From the NCBI RefSeq assembly GCF_002776525.5, contig NC_045436.1, positions 96,133,758-96,197,757 of the forward strand: DNA of 64,000 bases, given 5' to 3'. Shown here piece by piece: positions 1 to 10,981 of the stretch (its first letter is position 1; every line of letters begins with the position of its first letter). Origin of the DNA: Piliocolobus tephrosceles. Taxonomy: Eukaryota; Chordata; Mammalia; Primates; Cercopithecidae. The notes below the pieces were generated by a model. That model made no database searches, was not told the DNA's origin, and was given only the letters and a program-made list of their open reading frames with translations. The position numbers and the translations under genes are program-made.

Positions 1-374
1 GTCCCCACCCAAATCTCATGTTGAGTTGTAATCCCTAGTGTTGGAGTTGGGACCTTGAGGGAGGTGCTTGGATCATGGGGGTGGTTTCTAATGGTTTAGC
101 ACCATTCCCCTAAGTGCTGTCTTGTAATAGAGTTCTCATGAGATCCGGTTGTTTAAAAGTGTGTAGGACCTCCTTCTTTCACTCTCTTCCTCCTGCTCCA
201 GCCATGTGGTACATGCGGGCTTCCCATTTACACTTCACCATGACTGTAAGTCTCTTGAGGTCTCCCCAGCTATGCTTCCTGTACAGCCTGCAGAACAGTG
301 AGCTCATTAAACCTCTTTATAAATTACCCATTCTCTAGTAGTTATTTTTAGCAATGTAGGAATGAACTAATACA
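1..374 (+). mobile_element. MaLR LTR (THE1/MST type), cut by window start
   Basis: The sequence follows the THE1/MST LTR text: GTCCCCACCCAAATCTCATG near the start, a CTCATGAGATC block, GCCATGTGGTAC, TGTACAGCCTGCAGAACAGTGAGC and the terminal TTAAACCTCTTTATAAATTACCCA followed by GAACTAATACA. The first few bases of the LTR lie outside the window. A 74-codon open frame from 114 lies wholly inside the LTR and is not a gene. MaLR LTRs are non-autonomous ERVL relatives. Whether this is THE1 or MST is not certain. Confidence 0.85.
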
Positions 375-1632
375 GTACCCAAATCTTTCCTATATATATC
401 AGTGCTATAGTTACTGGAGAAACACTAATACCGATTTGTTACTTGCGTTATTCACTGACAAGTTATTTATGAGTTTTCTCAAGAATGACCAGACAAGGGA
501 ATCAGTGCTAACAAGAACAAAGATTAAGGGTGTAGTTTTACCAATTCAGCTTATCAACAGAGATAGTCCCAAAGTAGTAATCATTTAATTGAAAGAGAGT
601 TGAATACACCAAGAACAGAGACCGGTACTTAAACAAGTAAACCTGGGATACACATAAATTAGACACAATACAATGACACTTTCAGCTAATTACTCTTATC
701 AAGAAAGAAAGAACAAAATGACAATTGAAATATTAAATAATTAAATGTGAATAAAAATGTGCTTATCAAGGCCTGCCAGTATCAACATGAGCAAACAACT
801 TCAGGTTTTATTCATTAGAGAGAGATGGTATTATTGAAATGTCAGATATCAAAGTTGATTTTTCTAACTCTGAAAAAAAGTATTGTTTTACATCTGCAGA
901 AAAACTACTTTTTTATTTTTTTAACAATGAACTATTTCAAGGACTACAAATATATAAAACATGTATTTTGGGGAAAAGTGTATTTTTTTAAAAAGCTGAC
1001 TTTTACTTTTTTCAAAATAAATTCTTCTCATAATTTGACACATGTATTTTTTTCCTGTGGGCTTATTCAATCTAGGAATAGCTCATTATAGAAAAAAACA
1101 AAAAAACAAAAAAAAAACAAAACAAACTAACAAACAAACAAAAAACTCTCATGCATTTCTTAATGTGGAGCTTTCAATAACAAATAACCAAGTAAAAGAG
1201 TTGGAGGGTTAAATGAACGATATAACATACACCTCCTTGTTAAAGTCTCCTACTCAGTATTTATTAGGCTGTCTTCTTTTTTACCATTATGGAGGCATTA
1301 AATTTAGAAATTTTCTCAAATAACTAGGAAAAATTTTAATGTGCCTTACCCTTGTTTTTATTCTTCTAATGAGTAATATTTTCACAAAATAAAAATATTA
1401 GGTTTTCATGAAGGGTTGTCCCATATCCTTCTCTCAGTGAGGCCAATGTGATTGCTGAAAACAGTATTTGTTTCCTTTGCTCCTAACTAGGTAAAATTGA
1501 AATAACTTTAGTGTAATTAAGTGCTCCATTTTTCTAAGAGATAGAAAATGAGTTATTATTATGTGCATCATTTTTTTCCTCCTATTTTCTGGGTTTCCTC
1601 CATTCCCCACTTCCTACTTAGCCCTTTAGAAA
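375..1632. other. AT-rich sequence, no gene or repeat recognised
   Basis: Only an A/C-rich simple stretch (about 1092-1145, irregular AAAC repeats) stands out. The open frame at 825-1091 is low-complexity and rich in Phe, Lys and Ile, without a codon pattern or domain. Confidence 0.5.
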
Positions 1633-2173
1633 TGTAATTAGCATCTTTCACTTGCCCTTCACCAGATACTCCCTAAGGGGTAAGTTCATCTAACTATGTG
1701 CTTAGAAGCTCCAGAATGGAGCTCCCTCCCACCAGGAGACTGCCTCCAGAGACCACAGTCAATTTACAACCCAAAGTATGCCTGCTACGAAACTCTCACT
1801 CACCAGGAATCTCCCTCAAGAAATAACAGGCAATTTAAAACCCAAAGTCCCTGTGAAACCTTGTCCCACCTGGAGAGGCCCAGCCACCTTTACAGCCTAG
1901 TTCTGCCGCTGTCCACAAAGGTAACAACTTGACAGCTTGGCATGTAAGGCACCAAAACTAGTACACAGAGCCTCCCCACATCTGCCCACCTCCCCCCCTT
2001 TGAAAAGTACACACTTTTTGCTCCAAAAGTGTAGTAGTATCCTTAAGGCAGGAAGCTGTACTTCTTCCCATAAACTAGCTTTGGAATAAAAAGTCACTTT
2101 CATTATATCAGATCTTGCTCTTGGTAATTGGACTCTGCAAGTGGCCAGTGACTGAACCTGTATTTTGGTTACA
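1633..2173 (+). mobile_element. Probable ERV LTR, 3' part with poly-A signal
   Basis: A GC-richer block with LTR features stands between AT-rich flanks. It opens with TGTAATTAGC and closes with TTTTGGTTACA. Close to the 3' end is GGAATAAAAAGTCACTTTCATT, an AATAAA poly-A signal in typical R/U5 context, followed by CTTGCTCTTGGTAATTGG. Two imperfect copies of CAATTTAMAACCCAAAGT occur at about 1757 and 1831. No matching target-site duplication was found, so the ends are estimates and the family is not named. Confidence 0.5.
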
Positions 2174-3505
2174 TTAGCAGCTTGCAAAATCCCCTTCTAG
2201 GTTCTCTGACCTGGAGGTAAATGGTTATTATGATAAAAAAAAAAAAAAAAAAAAGCCAGTGTAAATATCTGAATTTGCCCCACACCAACATAGTAAAAAA
2301 AATGCAATGCAGCATTTTAGGAGGAATCACAGACATTAGTGCCACCATAAAGGAGATATGAGTGGTGATCACTATTATATCATCTTTTAATCCATTCAAA
2401 TTGCCTCAGAGAAATGAGAAGCATTATGACAAATACAAGTGTATTAATGTAAACGGAATCAAGCTGTAGCTCCAATTGCACCTGTTGTACTGGATGTGGT
2501 ATGTTAATTGGGTTGATCAATACGGCTCCTTGATACTGAAGACCACATAAATTCTTCAATATCCAGGCAAAAAAAATCTTTAAAAGTATACAGAAACACA
2601 AGATAAATGAGTTTTTTTCTTCAGCCCGTGGTTTTAATATTTTACACAGATTTCTTTCATTAAAAATAGCTAAGTTCATAAAGTTTATATTCAAAATTTA
2701 ATTGATTTTGTTTCCTTTGGCAGTGTAGTGATATAAAAGTGTTGAAAATAGAGTTTTCCTTTTGAAATCAGTGGAGCATAGAAAGAAAATTTAGTTTATT
2801 TCTCAGTGTAAATATCTGATTTGTACAGAGTTCTCAAAATACCAAATAGTTATTAGGTGTTTTTATTCTTTTCAAATTCATTGTCTGTTTTTTGTTTGTT
2901 TGTTTGTTTTTAAATCATTCATGCTTCCTTTAAGTATCTGACTATGGAGGTTTCTGTACTTGTGGCTTCTTAAAAACTTAAATGGTAATTTAATGCAGAT
3001 ATAGTGTTTCTCACTAGTGACTATCACTTTATAGTTATATATTTTATGCTCAACTCAGCCAGCATAGAGCCTATCTAGTGAAAGATACACAGATTTAAAT
3101 AGCGGTATAGCATGAATAAGTGATAAACTTAAATATTTCACCTTCAAATACATTTAAATATGGTTTTTATATATTTTTATTCATCCTGAGAAGTAAATAT
3201 TATATTGATAGTTTTATTTTCTGATTGAATGCAGCCCTTTACATATAATTACCTTGTTTATATTTTTATTACTGCATAATCTATGTATTTATATGAAAGC
3301 AAGATAATAAATACAGCTAAATAGCTTTTGCAAGTATTAATAAAATAAAATCACAAATATACTTCAAAGTCAGTTAGAACATTTAGTTAATATGTGACAA
3401 TAACTAGAGCAGAAAGTTGTCAATCAAGATTTTAACTTTTAAACATAATGGTCAACTTTATTTTATGTTGTTAGATTCCAAAATTTCAGTCTTCCACTCA
3501 TTTCC
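2174..3505. other. AT-rich sequence, nothing recognised
   Basis: Contains an A18 run near 2236 and a TTTG run near 2890-2910. A 104-codon frame on the minus strand (2380-2694) has no recognisable domain and no splice or promoter context. It could be old ERV-derived sequence next to the preceding LTR, but I cannot show that. Confidence 0.4.
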
Positions 3506-3807
3506 TTTGTTTGTTTTTTGTTTGCTTCTGAGACAAGGTCTCAGTCTGTCATGGAGGCTGCAGTTCGGTGGTGCTATCCTAGCTCACTGCAGCTTCAGCC
3601 TCCTGGATGCAAACAATTCTCCCACCTCAGGCTCCTGATGAGGGACTACAGGCATGCACCACCATGCCTGGCAATTGTTAAATATTTTGTGGAGACAGGG
3701 TTTTGCTACTTTGCCCAGGCTGGTCTTGAACTCCTGTCCTCAAGTGATTCCCCCACCCTGGCCTACCAAAACACTGGGATTACAGGAATTAGGCACCGCA
3801 CCTGGCC
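3506..3807 (-). mobile_element. AluJ, full length, diverged
   Basis: Reverse complement of Alu: degraded T-rich tail, GAGACAAGGTCTCAGTCTGTC, CTGCAGTTCGGTGG, AGCTCACTGCAGCTTCAGCCTCC, GGTCTTGAACTCCTGTCCTCAAG and GATTACAGGAATTAGGCACC to CCTGGCC. The AGCTCACTGCAGC and many substitutions fit the oldest (J) class. Open frames at 3417 and 3518 are antisense Alu translation. Confidence 0.9.
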
Positions 3808-4248
3808 TCTTTTAGTCATTTTTAACAATTTACAGATTTATATAAAAAGTATATAATAAATTATACTAACTTTTAGTGCGATGGAAAATATTCTATTAAA
3901 TAGTTATTCCGATAACTATAGTCAACACATTTCAAAGTTTTACGACTCAAAACATAAGATTATATGATGTATTTTTTTACTCTAAAAGTTGTGATAACAA
4001 TTTTTAGAAATAAGATATCTTGATGCATAGGGTTAGAAAATATTTTAGGAAACTAGTATCAAATGCCTAAAACTTACAAATTATTCTATTCACAGTTGCA
4101 TAGGAAGATACAAGAAGAATCAGCTGAAATATTATGAAAGTAGTTGCTACTGAGACTGAGGAAATTGTCTTGGAAGCAGTATGTGTAGTTCTCCTATTGC
4201 CACATAACAAATCACCACAAACTAAAAGCCTTAAAAGACCATCCTTTG

Positions 4249-4367
4249 GGTTGAGTGTGGAGGCTCACACCTGTAATCCTAGAATTTTGAGATGCCAAGG
4301 CAGGAGGATTGCTTCAGGCCAGGAGTTCAAGACCAACCTGGTCAACATAGCAAGACCACCCCTGTCC

Positions 4368-4418
<51 letters not shown>

Positions 4419-4621
4419 AAGACAGAAACAAACACACAAATAGCCAGGCATAGTGATGCATGCTTGTGATCTCAGCTACTTGCAAGGCTGAGGCAGGAGG
4501 ATCATGTGAACCCAGGAGTTGAGGCTGCAGTGAACCATGATGACACCACTGCCCTACAGCCTGGGTGACAGAGACCTCCATCCCTTAAAAACATACAAAA
4601 ACAAACAAACAAACAAAAATA
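4249..4621 (+). mobile_element. AluJ with internal CA-repeat expansion
   Basis: Alu in plus orientation, TTGAGTGTGGAGGCTCACACCTG to the terminal AACAAACAAACAAAAAT tail. The flanking duplication CATCCTTTG is at 4240-4248 and 4622-4630. The A-rich linker between the two monomers has become a (CA)n tract (about 4371-4411), so the element is longer than the usual 300 bp. Frames spanning it (4134-4469 plus, 4342-4581 minus) are repeat translation. Confidence 0.9.
4371..4411. repeat. (CA)n microsatellite in Alu linker
   Basis: About 20 CA units, ending in a CG-containing variant unit, inside the middle A-rich region of an AluJ. Confidence 0.95.
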
Positions 4622-4737
4622 CATCCTTTGAGTAGCTAGCAATTTCTGTCAGTTAGAATTTCAGGTCTGATATATTTGGAGTCTCTGTTCAAGGTCTCAG
4701 AAGGCTACAAGCAAGGAATCGGTTGGTCTGCAATCTT

Positions 4738-5051
4738 TTTTTTTTTTTTTTTTTTTTTTTTTGGAGTCTCGCTCTGTCTCCCAGGCTGGAGTGCAGTGGC
4801 ACCATCTCTGCTCACTGCAAGCTCCGTCTCCCGGGTTCTCGCCATTCTCCTGCCTCGGCCTCTCCAGTAGCTGGGACTACTGGCACCCGCCACCACGCCT
4901 GGCTAACATTTTTGTATTTTTAGTAGAGATGGGGTTTCATCTCTACTAAAGATGGTGTTAGCCAAGATGGTGTGGATCTCCTGACCTCATGATCCACCCA
5001 CCTTGGCTTCCCAGAGTGTTGGGATTACAGGCGTGAGCCACCGACCCAGGC
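4738..5051 (-). mobile_element. AluY-like, with 13-bp inverted-repeat insertion
   Basis: Minus-strand Alu beginning in T20. GCTCACTGCAAGCTCCGTCTCCCGGG carries the AluY GCAAGCTCC diagnostic. The target duplication GGTCTGCAATCTT (4725-4737) recurs as GGTCTGCATTCTT (5052-5064). Next to the B-end sequence TTTAGTAGAGATG, the element has an extra CATCTCTACTAAA, an exact inverted copy (arms 4919-4931 and 4938-4950), absent from the Alu consensus. Confidence 0.93.
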
Positions 5052-5214
5052 GGTCTGCATTCTTATGTGAAGCTCAGGATCTGCTTCCAAACTTATTCAA
5101 GTTGGAAGAATTTACTTACTGTTGGTTGTAAAGCTGAGAACCCATCTTTCTTGCTAGCTGTCAGCAAAGGTTTGCTCTGCTATGGTGACATCTAGAGGGG
5201 TAGGCAGCTTTTAA

Positions 5215-5958
5215 ACATTTTTCTCAATGACAGTGCCTCCCTCTTGTTATGTGTATCCTTGTGCAATCACCTCCCCTTAAGTATGGGCTCAATTTAGTGA
5301 TTTGCTTCTGATAAATACAATATAACAAAAGTGAGACAATGCCATTTCAATGATAGGGTTATAAAAATTGTGACTTACTGCCTTCCTAGCTCTCCTTCTG
5401 GTGAAGCAACTTGCTTTGTTGAGTGATGCTCTTTAAAAAGATCCACATGTCAGCCAGGTGTGGTGGCTCACGCCTGTAATCTCAGCACTTTGGGAGGCCG
5501 AGGCGGGCGGATCACGAGATCAAGAGATCGAGATCATCCTGGCTAACACAGTGAAACCCCGTCTCTACTAAAAATACAAAAAATTAGTCGGGCGTGGTGG
5601 TGGGCGCCTGTAGTCCCAGCTACTCGGGAGGCTGAGGCAGGAGAATTGCTTGAACCTGGGAGGCAGAGGTTGCAGTGAGCCGAGATCGTGCCACTGTACT
5701 CCAGCCTGGCAACAGAGAGAGACTCTATCTAAAAAAATAAAAATAAATAAAAAAATTTAAAAAAAAATCCACATGTCAAGGCACTGAGGGAGGCCACTGT
5801 CTGAATTCTGATGAGAAGCTAAATTCTTTCAACAAACAGCTGAGCCATATCTGAATGTCTGAAGCACAAAATCTGTGAGATAACAAATTATGTTGTTTTC
5901 ATCCACTACACATTGGGATAATGTATTACGTAGCAATAGGTAGTTAATACAATGCATT
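5215..5958 (+). mobile_element. MLT1-type MaLR LTR, interrupted by an Alu
   Basis: The left part reads CACCTCCCCTTAAGTATGGGCTCAATTTAGTGA, typical MLT1 5' half. The right part ends CACTACACATTGGGATAATGTATTACGTAGCAATAGGTAGTTAATAC, the MLT1 3' end. The Alu at 5453-5766 sits in the middle. It lies back to back with the oppositely oriented MLT1 just upstream. Confidence 0.65.
5453..5766 (+). mobile_element. AluS/AluY intermediate with perfect 12-bp TSD
   Basis: Full-length plus-strand Alu flanked by identical ATCCACATGTCA at 5441-5452 and 5767-5778. The left monomer has CCTGGCTAACACAGTGAAACC (Y/Sc-like). The right monomer keeps GAATTGCTTGAACCTGGGAGG and AGAGGTTGCAG (S-like). The tail is impure: AAAAAAATAAAAATAAATAAAAA. 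Confidence 0.95.
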
Positions 5959-6221
5959 CGAGTTATAGCAGTTATATTAGGTTTAATAATTTCTGATTGC
6001 TCAGTAGTATGGTACTCTTGCATTTATATATACTTGCATTTGATTTATCCTTATCAAGTATGTGCAAAGGGAAAATATTCTTTCTATTAGATGACAAACT
6101 ATTTCCAACAAGTCTGGGTCTATGTTATATTCATTGAACTGTTGAGCAATTTTAAGAATGAGCAGATATTTTAGAAACACAAGAATTATGGGAAATACTC
6201 TACAGATGTTTTCTATTTTGC

Positions 6222-6372
6222 TGTAAGAACCATCTACATCAGAATCACAAACCAGAGATTTGTTGGGGTACTAAAATTCAGCACCAATGTCCTGTAGTAA
6301 AATACGAACTCTGAAGATAGAACTAAGGAATCTACATTGTAACTTCCCCTCTCAAAGTACTGTGTAATTTTT
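6222..6372. mobile_element. MER5-type hAT-Charlie fragment
   Basis: GTAAGAACCATCTACATCAGAATCAC, then a diverged centre with GAATCTACATTGTAAC, follows the MER5/MER58 non-autonomous hAT layout (CATCAGAATCACCTGG to GGAATCTGCATTTT). Strongly diverged; subfamily uncertain. Confidence 0.5.
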
Positions 6373-6721
6373 GTTTTAATCATAATATTGCAAAGAGTGA
6401 AGAATTTAAATAAGTACATCAAATTTTGCATGTTTATATTTTGGATTAATTGAGGTAATTTTTCTGAATATGCAATTCAAAAACTTTGCTTATTTTCCTT
6501 CTTGTAACACTGATTTCAAATATTTAATGATAACGTAAGACTGATTTTCTTTCCTTTTCAAGGGTAAATGGACTAGAATGACTTTTGTCAGGATACTGAA
6601 GTAAGAAAATATCTTTAATGTCACCTTTTATAGCATTCAAAAATAAAGGAAAAAGTAACTCTTCATATGTAAACTGAAATATAACTTAGAATGCCACCTG
6701 CCTATCTTTATTTTCTGATTT

Positions 6722-7150
6722 ATTGATTTTTTTTATTTTAAATTTTCATGTCTACATAGTAGGTATATATATTTGTGGGGTGCATGAGATATTTTGATAC
6801 AGGCATATAATATGTAATAATCACATCAGTGTAAATGGGAGTAGTTGTCACATCAAGCATTCATCATTTCTGTGTGTTACGAACACTTCAATTGTACACC
6901 CTCATTTATTCTAAAAGGTAAAACAAATTATTGTTGATTGTAGTCACCCTATTGTGCTATCAAATGCTATTATACTTATCATACCTAACTACATTATTGT
7001 AACCATCAACTATTCCCATTTCCTCCAACCACAATGCTCTTGCCAGCCTTTGGTAACCATCATTCTACTCTCTATCTTCAAGAGTTCAAATGTTTAAATT
7101 TTTGGCTCCCATCAGTAATTGAAAATATGTGAAATTTGCCTTTAAATGCC
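6722..7150 (-). mobile_element. L1 3' UTR fragment (L1M/L1PB type)
   Basis: Reverse complement of an L1 3' UTR: TGTCTACATAGTAGGTATATATATTTGTGGGG, GATATTTTGATACAGGCATATAATATGTAATAATCACATCA, ATTGTAGTCACCCTATTGTGCTATCAAATGCT and TGGTAACCATCATTCTACTCTCTATCT. The A-tail side is at the left (TTTTTTTATTTTAAATTTT). No coding part can be followed beyond about 7150. Confidence 0.85.
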
Positions 7151-7693
7151 TGACTTCTTGCAGCTATGATTCAAAGATTCTTCTGTGATTTTTCTAAATG
7201 AATCTGTACACACTAGACCTACTGCACAGTCATCATTTCGAAATTTCCATTCACATCTTCAGAAAAATTCTCTTCACCTTTTCCCTATATTGAATCCTTT
7301 ATTTACTGGATCTCATATATATATTTAATTTTGTTGGCTTATTTACTCATTTTAAATACCATGCCATCCCAAGGTTTCCTGTTAAAGGGATCATAGAAGA
7401 CATATATTTTAAAAACCTTGCATATTGTAAAGTTATTTTATTACAGGTTTCCTCGTTGGAAATGTGTTTTTTCTCAGATATGTAGAATATTTAATTGTTT
7501 TTTTTTTTCAATTTTGCTCTTGCCAATGTACATGCCATTATAAATCACAATTATTTGTGTATAGATATATTGTTTGTTTCTATTCTTGTTTTTGTTATAA
7601 TTTGCCTGTTTTTCTCATTTCAAGCCTTAGATCTCTTCTCTATATTTAGTGTTTGTATCGTGATGTACATACTACATTTTTTCCCTTTTTTAC
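7151..7693. other. T-rich sequence, unassigned
   Basis: No clear repeat or gene. Two short open frames (7464, 7495) are Phe/Ile/Leu-rich low-complexity translation. Confidence 0.4.
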
Positions 7694-7991
7694 TCTTTTT
7701 TTTTTTAAGTTTGGGGTACATGTACAGATCTGTTACATAAGTAAACTTGTGTCATGGGGGTTTGTTGTGCAGTTTATTTTATCCCCCAGGTATTAAGCCT
7801 AGTACCCATTAGCTATTTTTCCTGATCCTCTTCCTCCTTTCACCCTCTACTCTCCTATAGGCCCCAGTGTGTGTTTTTCCCCTCGATGTGTCCACGTGTT
7901 CTCATCATTTACTTCCCACTTAAAAGTGAGAACATGTGGTATTTGGTTTTCTATTCCTGCATTTGTTTGCTAAGGATGATGTCATATTTCT
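7694..7991 (-). mobile_element. L1PA/L1PB 3' end, 5'-truncated
   Basis: Starts with the T-run of the reversed tail, then AAGTTTGGGGTACATGTACAG, GGTATTAAGCCTAGTACCCATTAG, TAGGCCCCAGTGTGTG, CACTTAAAAGTGAGAACATGTGGTATTTGG and TTTGTTTGCTAAGGATGATG, a standard primate L1 3' end in reverse. About 300 bp remain, and an Alu sits at the inner edge. Confidence 0.92.
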
Positions 7992-8316
7992 GGGCATTTC
8001 TTTTCTTTTTTTCTTTTTTTTTTTTTTTTTTTTGAGATGGAGTTTCACTCTTGTTGCCCAGGCTGGAGTGCAATGGCCTGATCTTGGCTCACTGCAACCT
8101 TGGCCTCCCAGGTTCAAGCAATTCTCCTGCCTCAGTCTCCTGAGTAGCTGGGATTACAGGCATGTCGCACCATGCCTCGCTAATTTTGTATTTTTAGTTG
8201 AGACGGGGGTTTCTCCATGCAGGTCAGGCTGGTCTCGAACTCCTGACCTCAGGTGATCTGCCCGCCTCGGCCTCCCAAAAGTGCTGGGATTACAGACGTG
8301 AGCCACCGCATCCAGC
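7992..8316 (-). mobile_element. AluS with 15-bp TSD
   Basis: Minus-strand Alu flanked by TGATGTCATATTTCT at 7977-7991 and 8317-8331. The body has CTGCAACCTTGGCCTCC and GACGTGAGCCACCGCATCCAGC. Between the left TSD and the pure T-run lies GGGCATTTCTTTTC, so in the Alu sense the tail ends in a non-A stretch. The open frame at 7936-8256 is antisense Alu. Confidence 0.95.
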
Positions 8317-8331
8317 TGATGTCATATTTCT

Positions 8332-8911
8332 TATTATCATATTAGACACACAGTTGGTCTACTCAAAATGTAAGCCTTAGAACTTCTGTTCTAATAAATT
8401 TTAACTAAAATGTCTTTAATACATTTTGCTCCATTTTCTCTTCTTTACTTCCCCAACTCTTTTTTGGTTGAAAATAGTATCTCCTGAAATTATTTCCTTC
8501 TTTACATGCTTTTTTCTACTATTTTCTTCTACTTTCTGCAAGATTTTCTTAAGTGTGTTTGTTTTCTCTAAATATTTGTTATCTAATTATTTTGTGATCT
8601 TTTAATTACTTGGGTTTTTATGATAGAGAGTTACATATTTGATGTCTGTTGTTTGCTTTTTTATAAAATGCTAACTGGAAGCACTGTGTTTATGTCCATG
8701 TATTACGTGTGTACAAAGAGATCTAGAAGGGGACAGAGACATTTGATTACAGAACAGCCCTCCAAATGCATCGATAGATAGAAAAAGAACCGTTCCAGAG
8801 ATAAATATTTTAAAATTTTAAAGTTCTCTATGCAAGTTACGACCTTAGCTGTTTTGCTCAGCGTCTGAAGGGGACTCAAAGTTTTTGTTTGTTTGTTTTT
8901 TAAATTGTGCA
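8332..8911. other. T-rich sequence, possibly very old L1-derived, unassigned
   Basis: 8340-8640 has the pyrimidine-rich look of reversed L1 coding sequence (TTTCTGCAAGATTTTCTTAAG), but no stretch is long enough for an assignment. Confidence 0.3.
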
Positions 8912-10981
8912 GAGGTCAGCAAATCAAGGATCGGGGAACACATTCTGCCCACCATATATTTTTGTGCTGACCACAAGCTAAGAAAGATTTTCAATGCTGA
9001 AAAAAATCAAAATAAGGTGTTTTGTGACACACACTATATAAAATTCAAAGTTTAATATCTAAACAAAAATGTATTAGAAACCAGCCAAGTTCATTCCTTT
9101 ACATATTGTCTATGGCTGCTTTTGCTCTGCAATGTGTAATACTAGTTGAGTAGCTGTGTCTAAGATCATATTTGTTGTTCTCATTGTTTCACACTGCTTA
9201 CTACAAGTTACAGTGATGGAGTTACAACTGGAAAGCATTTCCAATGTGTTACATATTATCGTAACACACTATTTTTTCACGTGCTTATTATCAATGCCTA
9301 TTCATCATATTGACATAAGGAAAAATGGACTTCAAATGACATGCTTTTAGGCACAGTGGCATATGGATTATTTTGTTACCTAATTACATGGCAAAGCATT
9401 TCAGTTATCATGCAATGATACAAAGAAGACTAAGAACTTACCGCAATATTTCCCACTCACAAAACAAGTTTTCAGAAACATAAGAAAATTTAGGATGATA
9501 TTTCATCACAGCAAAACTTCTTTACAATTTTTTAAAAGTCAAAATGAGTCTGCAACTACAGTAAGTTCCCAAGTGGCTCCCTTGTTAGCTCAGCCATGAA
9601 AGCTACTTACTTAGGGTGACTTACATAATGTTTGATTGCGGAAGCTAAAGACATGTATTCACAGAAAATCCATTTGTTTAAGGCCATTAACCTTCGGTTA
9701 TAACAGTGGTTTTTTCAGTTGTGTACATTAGGAGCAACATGATTAGTCAATTAAGAAAGAGAAGGATTTTATTACTCAGTTTTTTTATTTGTTTGAGAAA
9801 TTCTGAGTTGGAAGTGATTGAAGAGTTAACTTCTATGAATAGCCTGCGTGGAACAACTACAGGTGAAAATATTTTCCTAGAAGTTGAGTACAATTTAATA
9901 CAAACAAATGGAATTTTCTGGGATGAATTATAACTGATGAAGACAATTATAAAAAACTTAATTGGTCAAATTTTAAAAATCTGTAAGAATTTAACAAGTT
10001 TAATGCCTATGGTGTTCACTGTGTTGTTTATCAGCAAGTTACTGCGGAAATTATTTGAATCTAAAATGTGTAATCGAACGAGCTGGATCAGTGGGGGAAC
10101 TTCATTTGATACTGTGGACTCAAAGCAACATCAGTTGCTTATTTTCTCTCGGTCAGAAATAGAGGCTGAATATCTGGACTTTCCCTACTGCAGAGCAGTT
10201 TGATGGAGTATAAGTGGTAAATTTTTTGCAGCTTTCTGGGCTCAGGAATGAAATTGAAATCTTTACAAAAGAGGAAAGCAGCTCTCAACCACTATTATCA
10301 ACACTGAATGGCTTTGGAAATTAGCTCTTTCTGCAGATTTTGATAATGTTCTTTAAATGAATTCAAACTAAAACTGTAAAGTCAAAAAAAGTTCCGACAG
10401 ACAAAACTTATACTATGATAACGTCATTTAGATGAAAACATACATTATTTAAATTACCTGTAATGTCAAACTGCCATGCTGTCAAAAGTTAAAACAAAAG
10501 ATACGATCATCATTCCCTCAAAAATTTGCAGCAGATAAATTTTCTGAGCTTAAACTACAGTTCCAACAGCTTTTTTCAGATCCTGATGCAAGTGCAAAGG
10601 GAATTTCCATATTTCAAAATACATTTAACTATTCAATTGAAGAACATCCTCCTTACTTGCAATTGCAAGTGATTAATCTGCAACATAATAATAATAACTA
10701 AAGATATGCTAAAAGATATGCTAAACTAATGATATGCTAAAAGGCAAATATCAATAGAAGAATCTGAATTTGTCAAGTTCCTTCCAATATTTATTAAAAT
10801 CGTAAGTTCATTGATTTATGTTAGTATTTGTCATTACCTATCTCTGTGAAAAGACATTTTCAAAGATGAAAATTAAAAAAAAAAACTCATCACAGATAAT
10901 CATTAACAGATGAATATTTGCATTTATTCTGATAAGAAGGTACACTAACTTTGAATTTTCATTAACTGAAATATTACACCC
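8912..10981 (+). mobile_element. hAT-Charlie DNA transposon fossil (Charlie8-like)
   Basis: The left end GCAGAGGTCAGCAAATCAAGG, followed by TTCATTCCTTTACATATTGTCTATGGCTGC, matches the end of a Charlie element. Internal sequence encodes broken fragments resembling the transposase-derived C-terminal part of GTF2IRD2: SMNSLRGTTTGENIF (near 9838-9870), LIGQILKICKN, SEIEAEYLDFPY (near 10156-10190) and, further on, hATC-like words around 10660-10760. There are many frameshifts and stops. The 3' terminus is missing; an MLT1 LTR begins at 10982. It is not an exon: no intact frame and no splice context. Confidence 0.8.
9706..10203 (+). pseudogene. hAT transposase remnant, two broken frames
   Basis: Two consecutive in-frame blocks (9706-9933, 75 codons, and 9937-10203, 88 codons), separated by one stop, keep recognisable transposase words: EVIEELTSMNSLRGTTTGE in the first and SRSEIEAEYLDFPYCRAV in the second. 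The family binds transposon ends and catalyses cut-and-paste transposition with an RNase H-like fold. Here the N-terminal zinc finger region and the intact catalytic core are not readable. Upstream, 9541-9700 is homologous text with frameshifts. Confidence 0.75.

Larger units (their letters stand above)
4160..5205 (-). mobile_element. MLT1-type MaLR LTR, interrupted by two Alus
   Basis: The left part (CTATTGCCACATAACAAATCACC, then ACTAAAAGCCTTAAAA) is the reverse complement of an MLT1 3' end. The text resumes between the Alus (AGTTAGAATTTCAGGTCTGATATA) and after the second (TTCAAGTTGGAAGAATTTACTTACTG to about 5205). Removing the AluJ at 4249-4621 and the AluY at 4738-5051 restores a continuous LTR. 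Diverged; the subfamily is not assigned. Confidence 0.6.

Noticed and set aside
2380..2694. 104-codon minus-strand frame
   Set aside because: Contains a protein-like stretch, but there is no known domain, splice site or promoter context; insufficient for a gene call.
7694..8640. Possibility that the L1 3' end continues right of the Alu
   Set aside because: Sequence after 8331 is not collinear L1 3' text; the L1 seems to end at the Alu target site.
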